From assembly GCF_001729785.1 (NCBI RefSeq), contig NZ_CP017183.1, positions 434,001-498,000 of the forward strand: 64,000 bases of DNA, read 5' to 3'. The stretch is from Enterobacter hormaechei subsp. xiangfangensis. GTDB lineage: Bacteria > Pseudomonadota > Gammaproteobacteria > Enterobacterales > Enterobacteriaceae. The stretch's first letter is position 1; every line of letters starts with the position of its first letter. The notes below the pieces were generated by a model. The model worked only from the letters and a program-made list of their open reading frames with translations. It was not told the origin of the DNA and searched no databases. The position numbers and the translations under genes are program-made. Below, one piece after another: positions 11,342 to 23,881 of the stretch.

Positions 11342-12064
11342 ATGATTGAAATTGTAACTCGCCAGCTGAGTGAGCATGAAATCATCCATGCTTTTCCGGC
11401 TGGTAAAGGTGAACAGCCGCTGCCGACGGTAGTTTTCTATCATGGCTTTCTCTCCTCGAAGCTGGTCTACAGCTATTTTGCCGTCGCGCTGGCGCAGGCC
11501 GGTTTCCGGGTGGTCATGCCTGATGCGCCGAATCATGGGGCACGCTTTACGGGCGATGAGCAGGCGCGGCTGGGGCTGTTCTGGCAAACGCTGCACGGCA
11601 ATCTGACCGAGTTCGCCGGGCTGCGTGACGCGCTCTTGCAGGCCGGGCTGGTGGAGGGGAAACGGCTGGCGGTCGCAGGCGCATCAATGGGCGGAATGAC
11701 GGCGCTGGGGATCATGGCCAGGCATCCGGAGGTGACGTCCGTGGCTTGCCTGATGGGATCGGGCTACTTTACGTCACTGGCAAAGACGCTGTTCCCGCCG
11801 CAGGCCCCTCAGGAGATTGAGGCCCTGTTGTCAGAATGGGACGTCAGCCATGCGCTTTCGCAGCTGGCCGATCGTCCGCTGCTTCTGTGGCATGGGGACG
11901 CCGATGACGTCGTACCGCCCGGTGAAACGTTCCGCCTGCAACAGGCGCTACAGCGTGAAGGGCTGGACAGCAATCTGACCTGCCTGTGGGGAGCAGGTGT
12001 CCGGCACCGTATTACCCCGGCCGCGCTGGAAGCAACCGTGGAATTCTTCCGCCAGCACCTTTAA
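11342..12064 (+). CDS. yjfP: Alpha/beta-hydrolase esterase YjfP
   Basis: Cytoplasmic alpha/beta-hydrolase of 240 residues; the E. coli homologue shows carboxylesterase activity on short acyl esters and has been linked to sugar efflux regulation. The oxyanion HG motif lies in FYHGFLSSK, the nucleophile serine is in [11 protein letters not shown] (residue about 118), the acid is probably in [14 protein letters not shown], and the histidine in [12 protein letters not shown]. It converges on ulaR with a four-base overlap. The physiological substrate is unknown. Confidence 0.92.
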   Translation: MIEIVTRQLSEHEIIHAFPAGKGEQPLPTVVFYHGFLSSKLVYSYFAVALAQAGFRVVMPDAPNHGARFTGDEQARLGLFWQTLHGNLTEFAGLRDALLQAGLVEGKRLAVAGASMGGMTALGIMARHPEVTSVACLMGSGYFTSLAKTLFPPQAPQEIEALLSEWDVSHALSQLADRPLLLWHGDADDVVPPGETFRLQQALQREGLDSNLTCLWGAGVRHRITPAALEATVEFFRQHL

Positions 12065-12816
12065 ACGCGCAGCACCGTGACACCCTGATCCTCCAGCTTG
12101 CTGAGGATCTCGGGGTTGGCGTTTTTGCCGGTGATCACCATGCTGATTTGCTCGGCGCGGCTGAAAAGCATGCCGGCACGTTCACCGACCTTGCTGCTGT
12201 CGACCAGCACCACCAGCTTGCCCACCACGTTAAGCATGTTCTGCTCTGCCATTGCGGTGAGCATATCGGTTTTATACAGTCCATCCGCCGTCAGGCCTTT
12301 GCCGCTGGTAAACATCCAGTGCCCGGCGTAGAGGCTGTTTTCACTGTCCTGCGGGCTCAGGGTGATGGACTGGCTCTTGTTATACTGGCCGCCCATGATC
12401 ACCACGCTTTCATGTTCCTGGTCAATGAGATAATTGGCCAGCGGCAGATAGTTGGTAATGATTTGCACCGGCTTGCCGCACATTTCACGGCCCAGCAGAA
12501 ACGCCGTCGAACCGCAGTTGATCACCACGCTCTCCCCGGGATTCACCAGCTGTGACGCCGCTCTGGCAATCCGCACCTTTTCATCGTGATTCTGCGCCTG
12601 GTGGATGTTCATCGGCGTCCAGCGTGGCCGCTGCTGGCTGATGGCCTCTGCGCCATTGCGGACTTTTTTCAGCTTGCCGCTCTCATCCAGCTTGTTGATA
12701 TCCCGTCGCGCGGTAGCGGGGGAGATCCCTAAACGTTCGATCACTTTCTCGACGGTGATAAACCCTGTTTGCGCCAGGAGTTCCAGTAAAATTTGATGCC
12801 GTTGCGCTTCCGTCAT
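12061..12816 (-). CDS. ulaR: DeoR-family repressor of L-ascorbate use, UlaR
   Basis: Represses the divergent ulaG and ulaABCDEF operons; L-ascorbate 6-phosphate is the inducer in E. coli. The N-terminal DeoR helix-turn-helix is at about residues 16-46 ([20 protein letters not shown]), followed by the sugar-phosphate-isomerase-like ligand domain with [13 protein letters not shown] and [11 protein letters not shown]. Its 251 residues equal E. coli UlaR. Transcribed the same way as ulaG but separated from it by a terminator at 12892, so probably expressed alone. Likely operator elements are described at 14244-14284 and 14037-14047. Confidence 0.96.
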   Translation of the reverse strand: MTEAQRHQILLELLAQTGFITVEKVIERLGISPATARRDINKLDESGKLKKVRNGAEAISQQRPRWTPMNIHQAQNHDEKVRIARAASQLVNPGESVVINCGSTAFLLGREMCGKPVQIITNYLPLANYLIDQEHESVVIMGGQYNKSQSITLSPQDSENSLYAGHWMFTSGKGLTADGLYKTDMLTAMAEQNMLNVVGKLVVLVDSSKVGERAGMLFSRAEQISMVITGKNANPEILSKLEDQGVTVLRV

Positions 12817-12891
12817 GAGCTATTCCGATAAGAATTGATTTGAAAAGATGATATTTGAAATAGCGTGAAATTACTAAAATAAAAATGACAT

Positions 12892-12912
12892 CGCCAGACG
12901 CAGGGTCTGGCG
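12892..12912 (-). terminator. Rho-independent terminator after ulaG
   Basis: Perfect 8-base stem CGCCAGAC/GTCTGGCG with a 5-base loop, followed on the minus strand by atgtcatttttatttt. It lies 14 bases past the ulaG stop and isolates ulaG from ulaR. Confidence 0.85.
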
Positions 12913-12926
12913 ATTGGGCCTCGGTA

Positions 12927-13991
12927 TCAGAGGAAGGACTTGAACGGCAGATCGGGTTCAATCGTAAAGCAATCATCGAAACCACGCGGGTAGTGATACT
13001 CAAGATTGTCTTTATCCAGCGGCCAGGTGAACTTGCCGCCAACCTGCCAGATGAACGGCTTGAAGCCATACTTGAGGCGGTCTTTTTTCATCTCCCACAG
13101 GACGCGGATCTCTTGCGGATCGGCCTGGAAGTTTGACCAGATATCATGGTGGAACGGGATCACCACTTTGGTGTTCAGCGCTTCGGCCATACGCAGCATA
13201 TCCGCGCTGGTCATTTTGTCGGTGATCCCGCGCGGGTTTTCACCGTAAGAGCCAAGCGCCACGTCAATCTGGTGCTCGTTACCGTGCTTCGCGTAGTAGT
13301 TGGAGTAGTGGGAGTCACCGCTGTGATATAGGGAACCGCCAGGCGTTTTGAACAGATAGTTCACTGCGCGCTCGTCCATCCCGTCTGGCAGTACGCCTGC
13401 GGCTTTCTGATCGGCAGGCAGGGTGATCAGCGCGGTGCGGTCAAAGGCATCCAGCGCGTGAATCTCAATATCTTTGATTTTCACCACGTCGCCCGGCTTC
13501 ATCACGATGCAGCGCTCTTTTGGCACGCCCCAGCCAATCCACAAATCCACGCAGGTCTGCGGCCCGATAAACGGTACGTCGTCCGCGCAGTTTTGCATAA
13601 CCGCTGCCGCCACGTTCACGTCGATATGATCGTTGTGATCGTGGGTAGAGAGAACGGCGTCGATCTGGCGAATGGCAAAAGGATCAAGCACAAAAGGCGT
13701 GGTGCGCAGGTTCGGCTGGAGCTTTTCAACGCCGGCCATACGCTGCATCTGGTGGCCTTTTTTCATCAGTGGATTGCCGTGGCTCTGTTTGCCGGTGCCG
13801 CACCAGAAATCAACGCAAATGTTGGCGCCGCCTTCTGATTTCAGCCAGATCCCGGTGCAGCCCAGCCACCACATCGCAAATGTGCCAGGAGCAACCTGTT
13901 CCTGCTCGATCTCTTCGTTCAGCCAGCTACCCCACTCCGGAAAGGTACTCAGAATCCATGATTCACGGGTGATGGTTTTCACTTTACTCAT
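12927..13991 (-). CDS. ulaG: L-ascorbate-6-phosphate lactonase UlaG
   Basis: Metallo-beta-lactamase-fold hydrolase that opens the lactone of L-ascorbate 6-phosphate to 3-keto-L-gulonate 6-phosphate, the first cytoplasmic step after PTS import. The metal-binding motif HDHNDHID at about residues 109-116 is intact, as are the downstream metal residues in [10 protein letters not shown] and [11 protein letters not shown] chose ATG 13991 ([10 protein letters not shown]), which gives 354 residues as in E. coli; an ATG 24 bases earlier is in frame. Divergent from ulaA across a 359-base control region. Confidence 0.97.
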   Translation of the reverse strand: MSKVKTITRESWILSTFPEWGSWLNEEIEQEQVAPGTFAMWWLGCTGIWLKSEGGANICVDFWCGTGKQSHGNPLMKKGHQMQRMAGVEKLQPNLRTTPFVLDPFAIRQIDAVLSTHDHNDHIDVNVAAAVMQNCADDVPFIGPQTCVDLWIGWGVPKERCIVMKPGDVVKIKDIEIHALDAFDRTALITLPADQKAAGVLPDGMDERAVNYLFKTPGGSLYHSGDSHYSNYYAKHGNEHQIDVALGSYGENPRGITDKMTSADMLRMAEALNTKVVIPFHHDIWSNFQADPQEIRVLWEMKKDRLKYGFKPFIWQVGGKFTWPLDKDNLEYHYPRGFDDCFTIEPDLPFKSFL

Positions 13992-15751
<1,760 letters not shown>

Positions 15752-15763
15752 GGAGTTTCGATT

Positions 15764-16069
15764 ATGACCGTACGTATCCTGGCTGTGTGTGGCAATGGGC
15801 AAGGTAGCTCCATGATCATGAAGATGAAAGTGGACCAGTTTTTAACCCAGTCAAACATTGACCACACGGTGAACAGCTGCGCAGTGGGTGAATACAAAAG
15901 TGAACTGAACGGCGCGGACATCATCATCGCCTCAACGCACATTGCCGGCGAGATTAGCGTGTCGGGCAACAAATACGTGGTAGGCGTACGCAACATGCTG
16001 TCGCCTGCGGATTTCGGACCAAAGCTGCTGGAAGTGATCAAAGAACACTTCCCACAAGACGTGAAGTAA
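15764..16069 (+). CDS. ulaB: L-ascorbate PTS IIB component
   Basis: Cytoplasmic phosphocarrier of 101 residues passing phosphate from UlaC to incoming ascorbate. The phosphorylated cysteine lies in the N-terminal loop [15 protein letters not shown] (Cys9 or so), the standard lactose/ascorbate-type IIB P-loop. RBS AAGGAG; 9 bases before ulaC. Confidence 0.96.
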   Translation: MTVRILAVCGNGQGSSMIMKMKVDQFLTQSNIDHTVNSCAVGEYKSELNGADIIIASTHIAGEISVSGNKYVVGVRNMLSPADFGPKLLEVIKEHFPQDVK

Positions 16070-16078
16070 GGATGCCAC

Positions 16079-16546
16079 ATGAAACTACGTGATTCGCTGG
16101 CAGAGAATAACTCCATCCTTTTACAGGCCGAAGCAAGCACCTGGCAGGAAGCGGTGAAGCTGAGCGTGGATCTGCTGGTTAAGGCTGACGTTGTCGAGCC
16201 GCGTTACTACCAGGCGATTCTGGATGGCGTGGCGCAGCATGGCCCTTACTTTGTGATTGCGCCAGGCCTGGCGATGCCGCATGGCCGCCCGGAAGAGGGC
16301 GTCAAGAAAACCGGCTTCGCGCTGGTGACGCTGAAAACCCCGCTGGTGTTCAACCACGAAGATAACGACCCGGTCGACATCCTTATCACTATGGCGGCTG
16401 TCGATGCCAATACCCACCAGGAGGTGGGCATCATGCAGATCGTCAATCTGTTTGATGATGAAGCTAATTTTGACCGTTTACGCGCCTGCCGTACCGCGCA
16501 GGACGTGCTGGATTTAATTGATAACGCCACTGCGGCGGCCGTTTAA
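16079..16546 (+). CDS. ulaC: L-ascorbate PTS IIA component
   Basis: Mannitol/fructose-type IIA phosphocarrier of 155 residues that takes phosphate from HPr and gives it to UlaB. The active histidine is expected in [15 protein letters not shown] at about residue 67. Preceded by AAGGATG and followed 12 bases later by ulaD. Confidence 0.96.
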   Translation: MKLRDSLAENNSILLQAEASTWQEAVKLSVDLLVKADVVEPRYYQAILDGVAQHGPYFVIAPGLAMPHGRPEEGVKKTGFALVTLKTPLVFNHEDNDPVDILITMAAVDANTHQEVGIMQIVNLFDDEANFDRLRACRTAQDVLDLIDNATAAAV

Positions 16547-16558
16547 GAGGAATTTAAA

Positions 16559-17209
16559 ATGTCATTACCAATGTTGCAGGTCGCGCTGGATAACCAGACT
16601 CTGTCTCACGCTTACGAAACCACCCGTCTGATTGCGGAAGAAGTGGACATCATCGAAGTCGGCACCATTCTGTGCGTGGGCGAAGGCGTTCGTGCGGTTC
16701 GTGACCTGAAGGCGCTCTATCCGCATAAAATCGTGCTGGCGGATGCCAAAATCGCCGATGCGGGCAAAATTCTCTCTCGCATGTGCTTTGAAGCCAACGC
16801 CGACTGGGTCACCGTGATCTGCTGTGCGGATATCAACACTGCGAAAGGCGCGCTGGACGTGGCGAAGGAGTTCAATGGCGACGTGCAGATTGAACTGACC
16901 GGTTTCTGGACCTGGGAGCAGGCGCAGGAGTGGCGCGAAGCAGGTATCCAGCAGGTGGTTTATCACCGCAGCCGTGATGCGCAGGCCGCAGGCGTGGCGT
17001 GGGGTGAAGCCGATATCAGCGCGATCAAACGTCTGGCCGATATGGGCTTCAAAGTGACCGTAACCGGTGGCCTGGCGCTGGAAGATCTGCCGCTGTTCAA
17101 GGGGATTCCAATTCACGTCTTTATTGCCGGTCGTAGCATTCGCGATGCGGAATCTCCGGTGGAAGCTGCGCGTCAGTTTAAACGCTCAATCGCTCAGCTT
17201 TGGGGTTAA
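16559..17209 (+). CDS. ulaD: 3-keto-L-gulonate-6-phosphate decarboxylase
   Basis: Mg-dependent TIM-barrel enzyme of the orotidine-monophosphate-decarboxylase superfamily that turns 3-keto-L-gulonate 6-phosphate into L-xylulose 5-phosphate and CO2. The metal/proton-transfer residues lie in [13 protein letters not shown] (D and K of DxK), with [11 protein letters not shown] and [10 protein letters not shown] forming the phosphate grip. Its 216 residues match E. coli UlaD. RBS AGAGG. Confidence 0.97.
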   Translation: MSLPMLQVALDNQTLSHAYETTRLIAEEVDIIEVGTILCVGEGVRAVRDLKALYPHKIVLADAKIADAGKILSRMCFEANADWVTVICCADINTAKGALDVAKEFNGDVQIELTGFWTWEQAQEWREAGIQQVVYHRSRDAQAAGVAWGEADISAIKRLADMGFKVTVTGGLALEDLPLFKGIPIHVFIAGRSIRDAESPVEAARQFKRSIAQLWG

Positions 17210-17218
17210 GGAGCGGGT

Positions 17219-18079
17219 ATGTTGTCAAAACAGGTCCCGCTTGGCATCTATGAAAAGGCACTCCCTGCGGGGGAGTGCTGGCTGGAGCGGTTACAGCTGG
17301 CGAAGCAGCTGGGCTTCGATTTTGTCGAAATGTCGGTGGATGAGACGGACGAGCGTCTTTCTCGCCTCGACTGGAGCCGCGACCAGCGCCTGGCACTGGT
17401 AAGCGCCATCGCGGAAACGGGCGTGCGCGTGCCGTCCATGTGCCTGAGCGCTCATCGTCGTTTTCCGCTCGGCAGCGAAGATGATGCCGTGCGCGCGCAG
17501 GGGCTGGAGATCATGCGTAAAGCCATCCGCTTTGCGCAGGACGTGGGTATCCGCGTGATCCAGCTGGCGGGTTATGACGTTTACTATCAGGAAGCTAACG
17601 ATGAAACGCGCCGTCGTTTCCGTGATGGTCTGAAAGAGAGCGTTGAGATGGCCAGCCGTGCGCAGGTGACGCTGGCGATGGAGATCATGGATTATCCGTT
17701 GATGAACTCCATCAGCAAGGCGCTGGGCTACGCGCACTATCTGAATAACCCGTGGTTCCAGCTTTATCCGGATATCGGCAACCTGTCGGCATGGGATAAC
17801 GACGTACAGATGGAGCTTCAGGCGGGCATCGGGCATATCGTGGCGGTGCACGTTAAAGATACCCGTCCCGGCGTGTTTAAAAACGTACCGTTCGGCACCG
17901 GGGTGGTGGATTTCGAGCGGTGCTTCCAGACGCTCAAACAGACAGGTTATTGCGGGCCTTACCTGATTGAGATGTGGAGCGAAACCGCGGACGATCCGGC
18001 GGCAGAAGTGGCGAAAGCCCGGGACTGGGTGTGCGAGCGCATGGCGCGGGCAGGACTGATGGAGGCGGAACATGCTTAA
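17219..18079 (+). CDS. ulaE: L-xylulose-5-phosphate 3-epimerase
   Basis: TIM-barrel epimerase (xylose-isomerase-like) converting L-xylulose 5-phosphate to L-ribulose 5-phosphate. Metal-site carboxylates and histidine can be placed in [26 protein letters not shown] and [18 protein letters not shown]. It has 286 residues, two more than E. coli. Its last eight bases overlap ulaF, so translation of the two is probably coupled. Confidence 0.96.
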   Translation: MLSKQVPLGIYEKALPAGECWLERLQLAKQLGFDFVEMSVDETDERLSRLDWSRDQRLALVSAIAETGVRVPSMCLSAHRRFPLGSEDDAVRAQGLEIMRKAIRFAQDVGIRVIQLAGYDVYYQEANDETRRRFRDGLKESVEMASRAQVTLAMEIMDYPLMNSISKALGYAHYLNNPWFQLYPDIGNLSAWDNDVQMELQAGIGHIVAVHVKDTRPGVFKNVPFGTGVVDFERCFQTLKQTGYCGPYLIEMWSETADDPAAEVAKARDWVCERMARAGLMEAEHA

Positions 18080-18758
18080 GCTGAAACAGCAGGTCTTTGA
18101 AGCCAATATGGATCTCCCGCGCTATGGACTGGTGACGTTTACCTGGGGCAACGTAAGCGCCATCGATCGCGAGCAGGGGCTGGTGGTGATTAAGCCGAGC
18201 GGCGTGGCCTATGACGCCATGAAAGCGGACGATATGGTGGTGGTTGACCTGGAAGGTCAGGTCGTTGAAGGCAAATGGCGTCCCTCTTCTGATACGGCAA
18301 CCCATCTGGCGCTGTACCAGCGTTACCCGTCCTTGGGGGGGATTGTACATACCCATTCCACGCACGCCACCGCCTGGGCACAGGCCGGGCTGGCGATCCC
18401 TACTTTGGGTACAACGCACGCGGACTACTTCTTCGGTGATATTCCCTGCACGCGGGCGTTAACGCAGACTGAGGTCGAAGGCGAGTACGAACTTAACACC
18501 GGCAGGGTCATTATCGAAACGCTGGGTGAGACGGAACCACTGCATACGCCGGGTATTGTGGTGTACCAGCATGGTCCATTCTCCTGGGGTAAAGATGCGC
18601 ATGACGCCGTGCATAACGCGGTGGTGATGGAAGAGGTGGCCAGAATGGCGTGGATTGCGCGCGGCATTAACCCACAGCTTCAGGGCATTGATGATTATCT
18701 GATGAACAAGCATTTCATGCGTAAGCACGGCCCGAATGCTTATTACGGGCAGAAGTGA
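18072..18758 (+). CDS. ulaF: L-ribulose-5-phosphate 4-epimerase UlaF
   Basis: Class II aldolase-fold Zn enzyme giving D-xylulose 5-phosphate, which enters the pentose phosphate pathway; last step of ascorbate breakdown. Zn histidines sit in [12 protein letters not shown] (about residues 95-97) and in the C-terminal half near [22 protein letters not shown] and KPSGVAYD are the phosphate-binding stretches. 228 residues, as in E. coli. Starts eight bases inside ulaE. Confidence 0.97.
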   Translation: MLKLKQQVFEANMDLPRYGLVTFTWGNVSAIDREQGLVVIKPSGVAYDAMKADDMVVVDLEGQVVEGKWRPSSDTATHLALYQRYPSLGGIVHTHSTHATAWAQAGLAIPTLGTTHADYFFGDIPCTRALTQTEVEGEYELNTGRVIIETLGETEPLHTPGIVVYQHGPFSWGKDAHDAVHNAVVMEEVARMAWIARGINPQLQGIDDYLMNKHFMRKHGPNAYYGQK

Positions 18759-18765
18759 ATAAGTG

Positions 18766-18807
18766 CTCTGGAATACCGAAACAGTTGTAACCGGTGGTAT
18801 TCCGGAG
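18766..18807. repeat. Inverted repeat after ulaF
   Basis: CTCTGGAATACC (18766-18777) and GGTATTCCGGAG (18796-18807) pair over 12 bases with one G-T wobble, loop 18 bases. It starts 8 bases after the ulaF stop but has no T run, so it may be a 3' protective hairpin or a factor-assisted stop. Confidence 0.65.
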
Positions 18808-18821
18808 CCATTCATAAAAAA

Positions 18822-18838
18822 GCCCCCGGGCAGGGGGC
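18822..18838 (-). terminator. Terminator after yjfY
   Basis: GCCCCC-gggca-GGGGGC hairpin followed, on the minus strand, by a run of six T (18815-18821 read in reverse). It ends yjfY, whose stop is 55 bases upstream on that strand. Weak A/T-rich sequence on the other side could also help end the ula message. Confidence 0.75.
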
Positions 18839-18892
18839 AAATTATATATGGCTTTGATTTTCTTTGGCTTTCCTGGTGCTAGCGATAAAGCG

Positions 18893-19168
18893 TTACTGGT
18901 AAATATCTGCACTGGCGTGCATATTACCGTTGCTGCCGGGCTCACGTGTCAGCATGACGTGATAGTATTTTGCGCCATGCGCATCGGTTTCTTCATTAAG
19001 CGCCTGATCTGCTTCACTTTCAGTGGCGAAGTTATGATTGATGTAAATAACGCCTAAGCTCTGCACATCATCCATGTTTCTGGCCTGTTGGCTGTCTATT
19101 CTGATGGCTGCCATCGCGTTTGCACTGAGCAAAAGCGCAGCCAAAATGGCGATTGCGATTCTTTTCAT
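18893..19168 (-). CDS. yjfY: Periplasmic DUF1471 protein YjfY
   Basis: Exported small protein of 91 residues in the YhcN/BhsA family. I take ATG 19168 (MKRIAIAILAALLLSANAMA) as the start: residues 1-20 are a signal peptide with AMA cleavage. The frame is open further upstream to 19276 but that extension lacks a ribosome site and would bury the signal. The mature end KYYHVMLTREPGSNGNMHAS is the family C-terminal strand pattern. Between ulaF and rpsF as in E. coli; role unknown. Confidence 0.9.
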   Translation of the reverse strand: MKRIAIAILAALLLSANAMAAIRIDSQQARNMDDVQSLGVIYINHNFATESEADQALNEETDAHGAKYYHVMLTREPGSNGNMHASADIYQ

Positions 19169-19904
<736 letters not shown>

Positions 19905-19910
19905 TTTCTG

Positions 19911-20457
<547 letters not shown>

Positions 20458-20486
20458 TCGGGCACGGTCCATTAATACGACTTTAA

Positions 20487-20948
<462 letters not shown>

Positions 20949-20972
20949 TTTTTTACTCTGCTCGCGTCGAAG

Positions 20973-20991
20973 CGCCGGCCTTGTGCCGGCG
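20973..20991 (+). terminator. Terminator of the rpsF-priB-rpsR-rplI operon
   Basis: CGCCGGC-cttgt-GCCGGCG hairpin followed by ttttgcttttt, 24 bases after the rplI stop. Confidence 0.92.
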
Positions 20992-21100
20992 TTTTGCTTT
21001 TTAGCGTGACCCTGCGTCATCTTTTGCTCTTGTAAGGTCGCTATTCCTGACGCATTCTCTGATAATAAATTGAAACGCAATTTTATTTATGAGATTTGTC

Positions 21101-22030
21101 ATGGATACTGCTCTGCCCACGCCCGTCTTTGCCCGTCGAAATGTGGCCTATGCCTGCGCCACGCTCTGCTGTCTGCTTTGGGGAAGCTCGTACCCGGCCA
21201 TTAAAAGTGGCTACGAACTCTTTCAGATCGCGACCGATGATATCCCCTCCAAAGTCGTCTTTGCCGGATACCGTTTTCTGTTTGCCGGCGCGTTGCTGCT
21301 GCTTTTTGCCCTGGCCCAGCGAAAACCGATTGGCAGGCTCACGCCCACGCAGTTTGGCCAGCTCACGATCCTCGGACTGACCCAGACCTCCCTCCAGTAC
21401 ACCTTCTTTTATATCGGCCTGGCCTACACGACCGGGGTGAACGGCTCCATCATGAATGCCACCGGGACCTTCTTCAGCGTGCTGCTGGCGCACTTTATCT
21501 ACCACAACGACAAACTCAGCTATAACAAAACGCTGGGGTGTGTTCTGGGCTTTGCCGGGGTGATGCTGGTGAACTTCCACAGCGGGTTAAGTGAGTTCCA
21601 GTTTGTGTGGAAAGGTGACGGATTTGTGGTGCTGGCCGCCTTTATTCTCTCTGCGGCCACGCTTTACGGGAAACGCATTTCCCAGACCGTTGACCCGACG
21701 GTGATGACGGGATGGCAGCTGGGGATAGGCGGGGCGGCACTGGTTGCGGGAGGCTATGCCACGGGCGGGACGCTGGAGGTGCACAGCATGAAAGCCGTCG
21801 CCGTGCTGGGGTATCTGACGCTGCTCTCATCCGTGGCGTTCGCCCTGTGGAGCGCGCTGCTGAAAGTAAACCGCGTGAGTATGATTGCCCCGTTCAACTT
21901 TGTCATACCTGTAGCAGGGACGGTGCTCTCCGCCATCTTCCTCGGCGAAAACATTCTGGACATCAAATACGCGATTGCGCTGGTGCTGGTCTGCTCGGGG
22001 ATCTGGTGGGTGAATAAACGGCGTGCCTGA
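21101..22030 (+). CDS. EamA/DMT-family inner-membrane permease
   Basis: Ten-helix drug/metabolite transporter with two EamA repeats (about residues 15-145 and 160-300). LLWGSSYPAIKSG near the first helix and the fourth-helix stretch NGSIMNATGTFFSVLLAHF are typical. It is 309 residues from ATG 21101; an ATG at 21089 is in frame and cannot be ruled out, as neither has a strong ribosome site. E. coli has yjfZ and ytfA here instead, so this is a lineage-specific replacement. Substrate unknown. Confidence 0.85.
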   Translation: MDTALPTPVFARRNVAYACATLCCLLWGSSYPAIKSGYELFQIATDDIPSKVVFAGYRFLFAGALLLLFALAQRKPIGRLTPTQFGQLTILGLTQTSLQYTFFYIGLAYTTGVNGSIMNATGTFFSVLLAHFIYHNDKLSYNKTLGCVLGFAGVMLVNFHSGLSEFQFVWKGDGFVVLAAFILSAATLYGKRISQTVDPTVMTGWQLGIGGAALVAGGYATGGTLEVHSMKAVAVLGYLTLLSSVAFALWSALLKVNRVSMIAPFNFVIPVAGTVLSAIFLGENILDIKYAIALVLVCSGIWWVNKRRA

Positions 22031-22040
22031 GAACAAAAGT

Positions 22041-22070
22041 GCCGGGTGGCGGCATCGCCTTACCCGGCCT
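22041..22070. repeat. REP element between convergent genes
   Basis: Single unit gccgggtggcggcatcgcct followed by tacccggcct, 10 bases after the permease stop and before the convergent ytfB stop. Confidence 0.85.
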
Positions 22071-22076
22071 GGGCCA

Positions 22077-22715
22077 TTAACGTGCTCTGATGAAACTGCC
22101 GTCCGGCTGGCGGGTAAACAGTACCTGCTGCCCGTTTCCGGTATCGATCGTTAACCCGGTCACCACGCCGCTGGCATTCTGACGGATCTGCACCATCTGA
22201 CCATTTTGCAGGTTGCTGAGCGGCTTGCCTGCCCCCTCGACTTGCGCCATGGCATACACATCCGTTGCTGGCAAATTGTGGTCGCGGAACAGCTGGGCAA
22301 GAGTTTTCCCAGGCTCTACGCGATACGAACGCCACTGCTGCTCAATGCCGGTGGGCTGTTGCGCCTGTGGCTCTGAAGGGGTGGCGGCCTGCTCCTGATC
22401 TTCCTGAACCGGTTCAGGTTCAACCGGCGCAACCTGGCCCGGATCGTTAGACGGTGTGACCAGCTGCGTCTGCATCGGCTGTGAACCAGGCTGCGGCTGG
22501 CTTTGCGACTGGATATCCAGCTCAGCATTCCGGCTGACCGGCGCGGTATCAACGTTGTCACTGCCGGAAGGAAGCAGGAAGCCGATGACGATCAGCAACG
22601 CGCCGATGATAATGCCTCTGCGATGCAAAGGCGGCAGCGGGTCCATGATGCGAAAGTTATCCGGCGCATGCCAGATTTTCGCCAGGGTAGGTTTCAGTTC
22701 AAATCGCCCGGGCAT
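22077..22715 (-). CDS. ytfB: Cell-division-associated OapA-family protein YtfB
   Basis: Inner-membrane protein of 212 residues; E. coli YtfB binds the septal ring and glycans. A cytoplasmic N-terminus with PGRFELKPTLAKIWHAPDN is followed by one membrane helix (about residues 35-53), a Pro/Gln/Glu-rich periplasmic linker (to about 125) and the OapA/LysM-like domain (WRSYRVEPGKTLAQLFRDH onward). ATG 22715 has a strong GGAGGAGAG site; the open frame upstream to 22865 is not used. Divergent from fklB. Confidence 0.93.
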   Translation of the reverse strand: MPGRFELKPTLAKIWHAPDNFRIMDPLPPLHRRGIIIGALLIVIGFLLPSGSDNVDTAPVSRNAELDIQSQSQPQPGSQPMQTQLVTPSNDPGQVAPVEPEPVQEDQEQAATPSEPQAQQPTGIEQQWRSYRVEPGKTLAQLFRDHNLPATDVYAMAQVEGAGKPLSNLQNGQMVQIRQNASGVVTGLTIDTGNGQQVLFTRQPDGSFIRAR

Positions 22716-22946
22716 GGCTCTCCTCCTGCTCCGCGTCTTTTTATCCTGTCCTGAGAAGTGTAGTTTGCTAACTGCCTGATGGGCGTAACAAAGCCAGCTT
22801 TCGTGACATATATTAGGGAAAATCCTGACGGCTACTATTGTTTCCGTTTCGTCGGAGTTTGTCACCTTTACTTAAGACAAAGTTTTACCCATAAGGGCAT
22901 GGCTGATATGCTGCCCGCTACTTTAAATGTGATGGAAGGAAAACCC

Positions 22947-23567
22947 ATGACCACCCCGACTTTTGACACTATCGAAGCGCAGGCAAGCTACGGCATCGGC
23001 TTGCAGGTAGGACAGCAGCTGAGCGAATCCGGCCTGGAAGGTCTGTTACCGGAAGCGCTGGTGGCGGGTATCGCTGACGCGCTGGAAGGCAAGCAGCCCG
23101 CTGTGCCGGTTGACGTTGTGCACCGTGCGCTGCGTGAAATCCACGAACGTGCTGACGCCGTACGTCGCGCGCGTTTCGAAGAGATGGCGGCAGAAGGCGT
23201 GAAATATCTGGAAGAGAACCGTGAGCGTGAAGGCGTGAACAGCACCGAGTCCGGCTTGCAGTTCCGCGTAATCAATCAGGGTGATGGCGCAATCCCGGCG
23301 CGTACCGACCACGTTCGCGTACACTACACCGGTAAGCTGATCGACGGTACCGTGTTCGACAGCTCCGTCGCGCGTGGCGAACCGGCTGAGTTCCCGGTCA
23401 ACGGCGTTATCGCAGGCTGGATCGAAGCCCTGACCCTGATGCCAGTAGGTTCCAAATGGGAACTGACTATCCCGCACAACCTGGCTTACGGCGAGCGTGG
23501 CGCTGGCGCGTCCATTCCGCCATTCAGCACCCTGGTGTTTGAAGTCGAGCTGCTGGAAATCCTGTAA
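22947..23567 (+). CDS. fklB: FKBP-type peptidyl-prolyl isomerase FklB (FKBP22)
   Basis: Homodimeric prolyl isomerase of 206 residues. The N-terminal helical dimerisation domain (about 1-90) begins [19 protein letters not shown]; the FKBP domain (about 100-206) has [37 protein letters not shown] and [20 protein letters not shown], all active-site regions. ATG 22947 with GGAAGGAAAA is the start; an open in-frame extension to 22779 is not expected to be coding. A perfect hairpin follows the stop. Confidence 0.97.
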   Translation: MTTPTFDTIEAQASYGIGLQVGQQLSESGLEGLLPEALVAGIADALEGKQPAVPVDVVHRALREIHERADAVRRARFEEMAAEGVKYLEENREREGVNSTESGLQFRVINQGDGAIPARTDHVRVHYTGKLIDGTVFDSSVARGEPAEFPVNGVIAGWIEALTLMPVGSKWELTIPHNLAYGERGAGASIPPFSTLVFEVELLEIL

Positions 23568-23881
23568 TCGGTTTTTCTTATTTTCCTCTCTCCGATCGGG
23601 GAGAGGAAAATAGCGATAAAACCCGGAGTTACGACGGAATCAACATTTTGTATTGCAAACGAAACTGTTACGTGTATTTTTGTGAGCTGTTTCGCGCTGT
23701 ATGAGTGATATGACACTCACTTTCAACATATTATTAACATAATATTCAAATCATAGTATTCATCCCGCCGATTCTTACCTACTATCGATTAGTCCTTACA
23801 CAGGGGCCGTCATTTATTTGGCGTAAATAAAGGCCAGAAGAGCCTTAACAACACAGACAGGCATAAACAGGAAAATATCAC
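23568..23881. other. Gap before cycA with terminator and palindromes
   Basis: Intergenic stretch of 314 bases. It has the fklB hairpin (23580-23611), a weak CRP-like TGTGA-gctgtt-TCGCG at 23681-23696, and a symmetric TGAGTG-atatga-CACTCA at 23702-23719, then an A/T-rich promoter-like part and the cycA leader. In E. coli the cycA leader is a target of the small RNA GcvB; I cannot confirm the pairing here. Confidence 0.7.
23580..23611 (+). terminator. Hairpin after fklB
   Basis: Perfect 11-base arms ATTTTCCTCTC and GAGAGGAAAAT around a 10-base self-complementary centre, 12 bases after the fklB stop. Strong stem, but only a weak T run follows, so termination is likely rather than certain. Confidence 0.7.
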
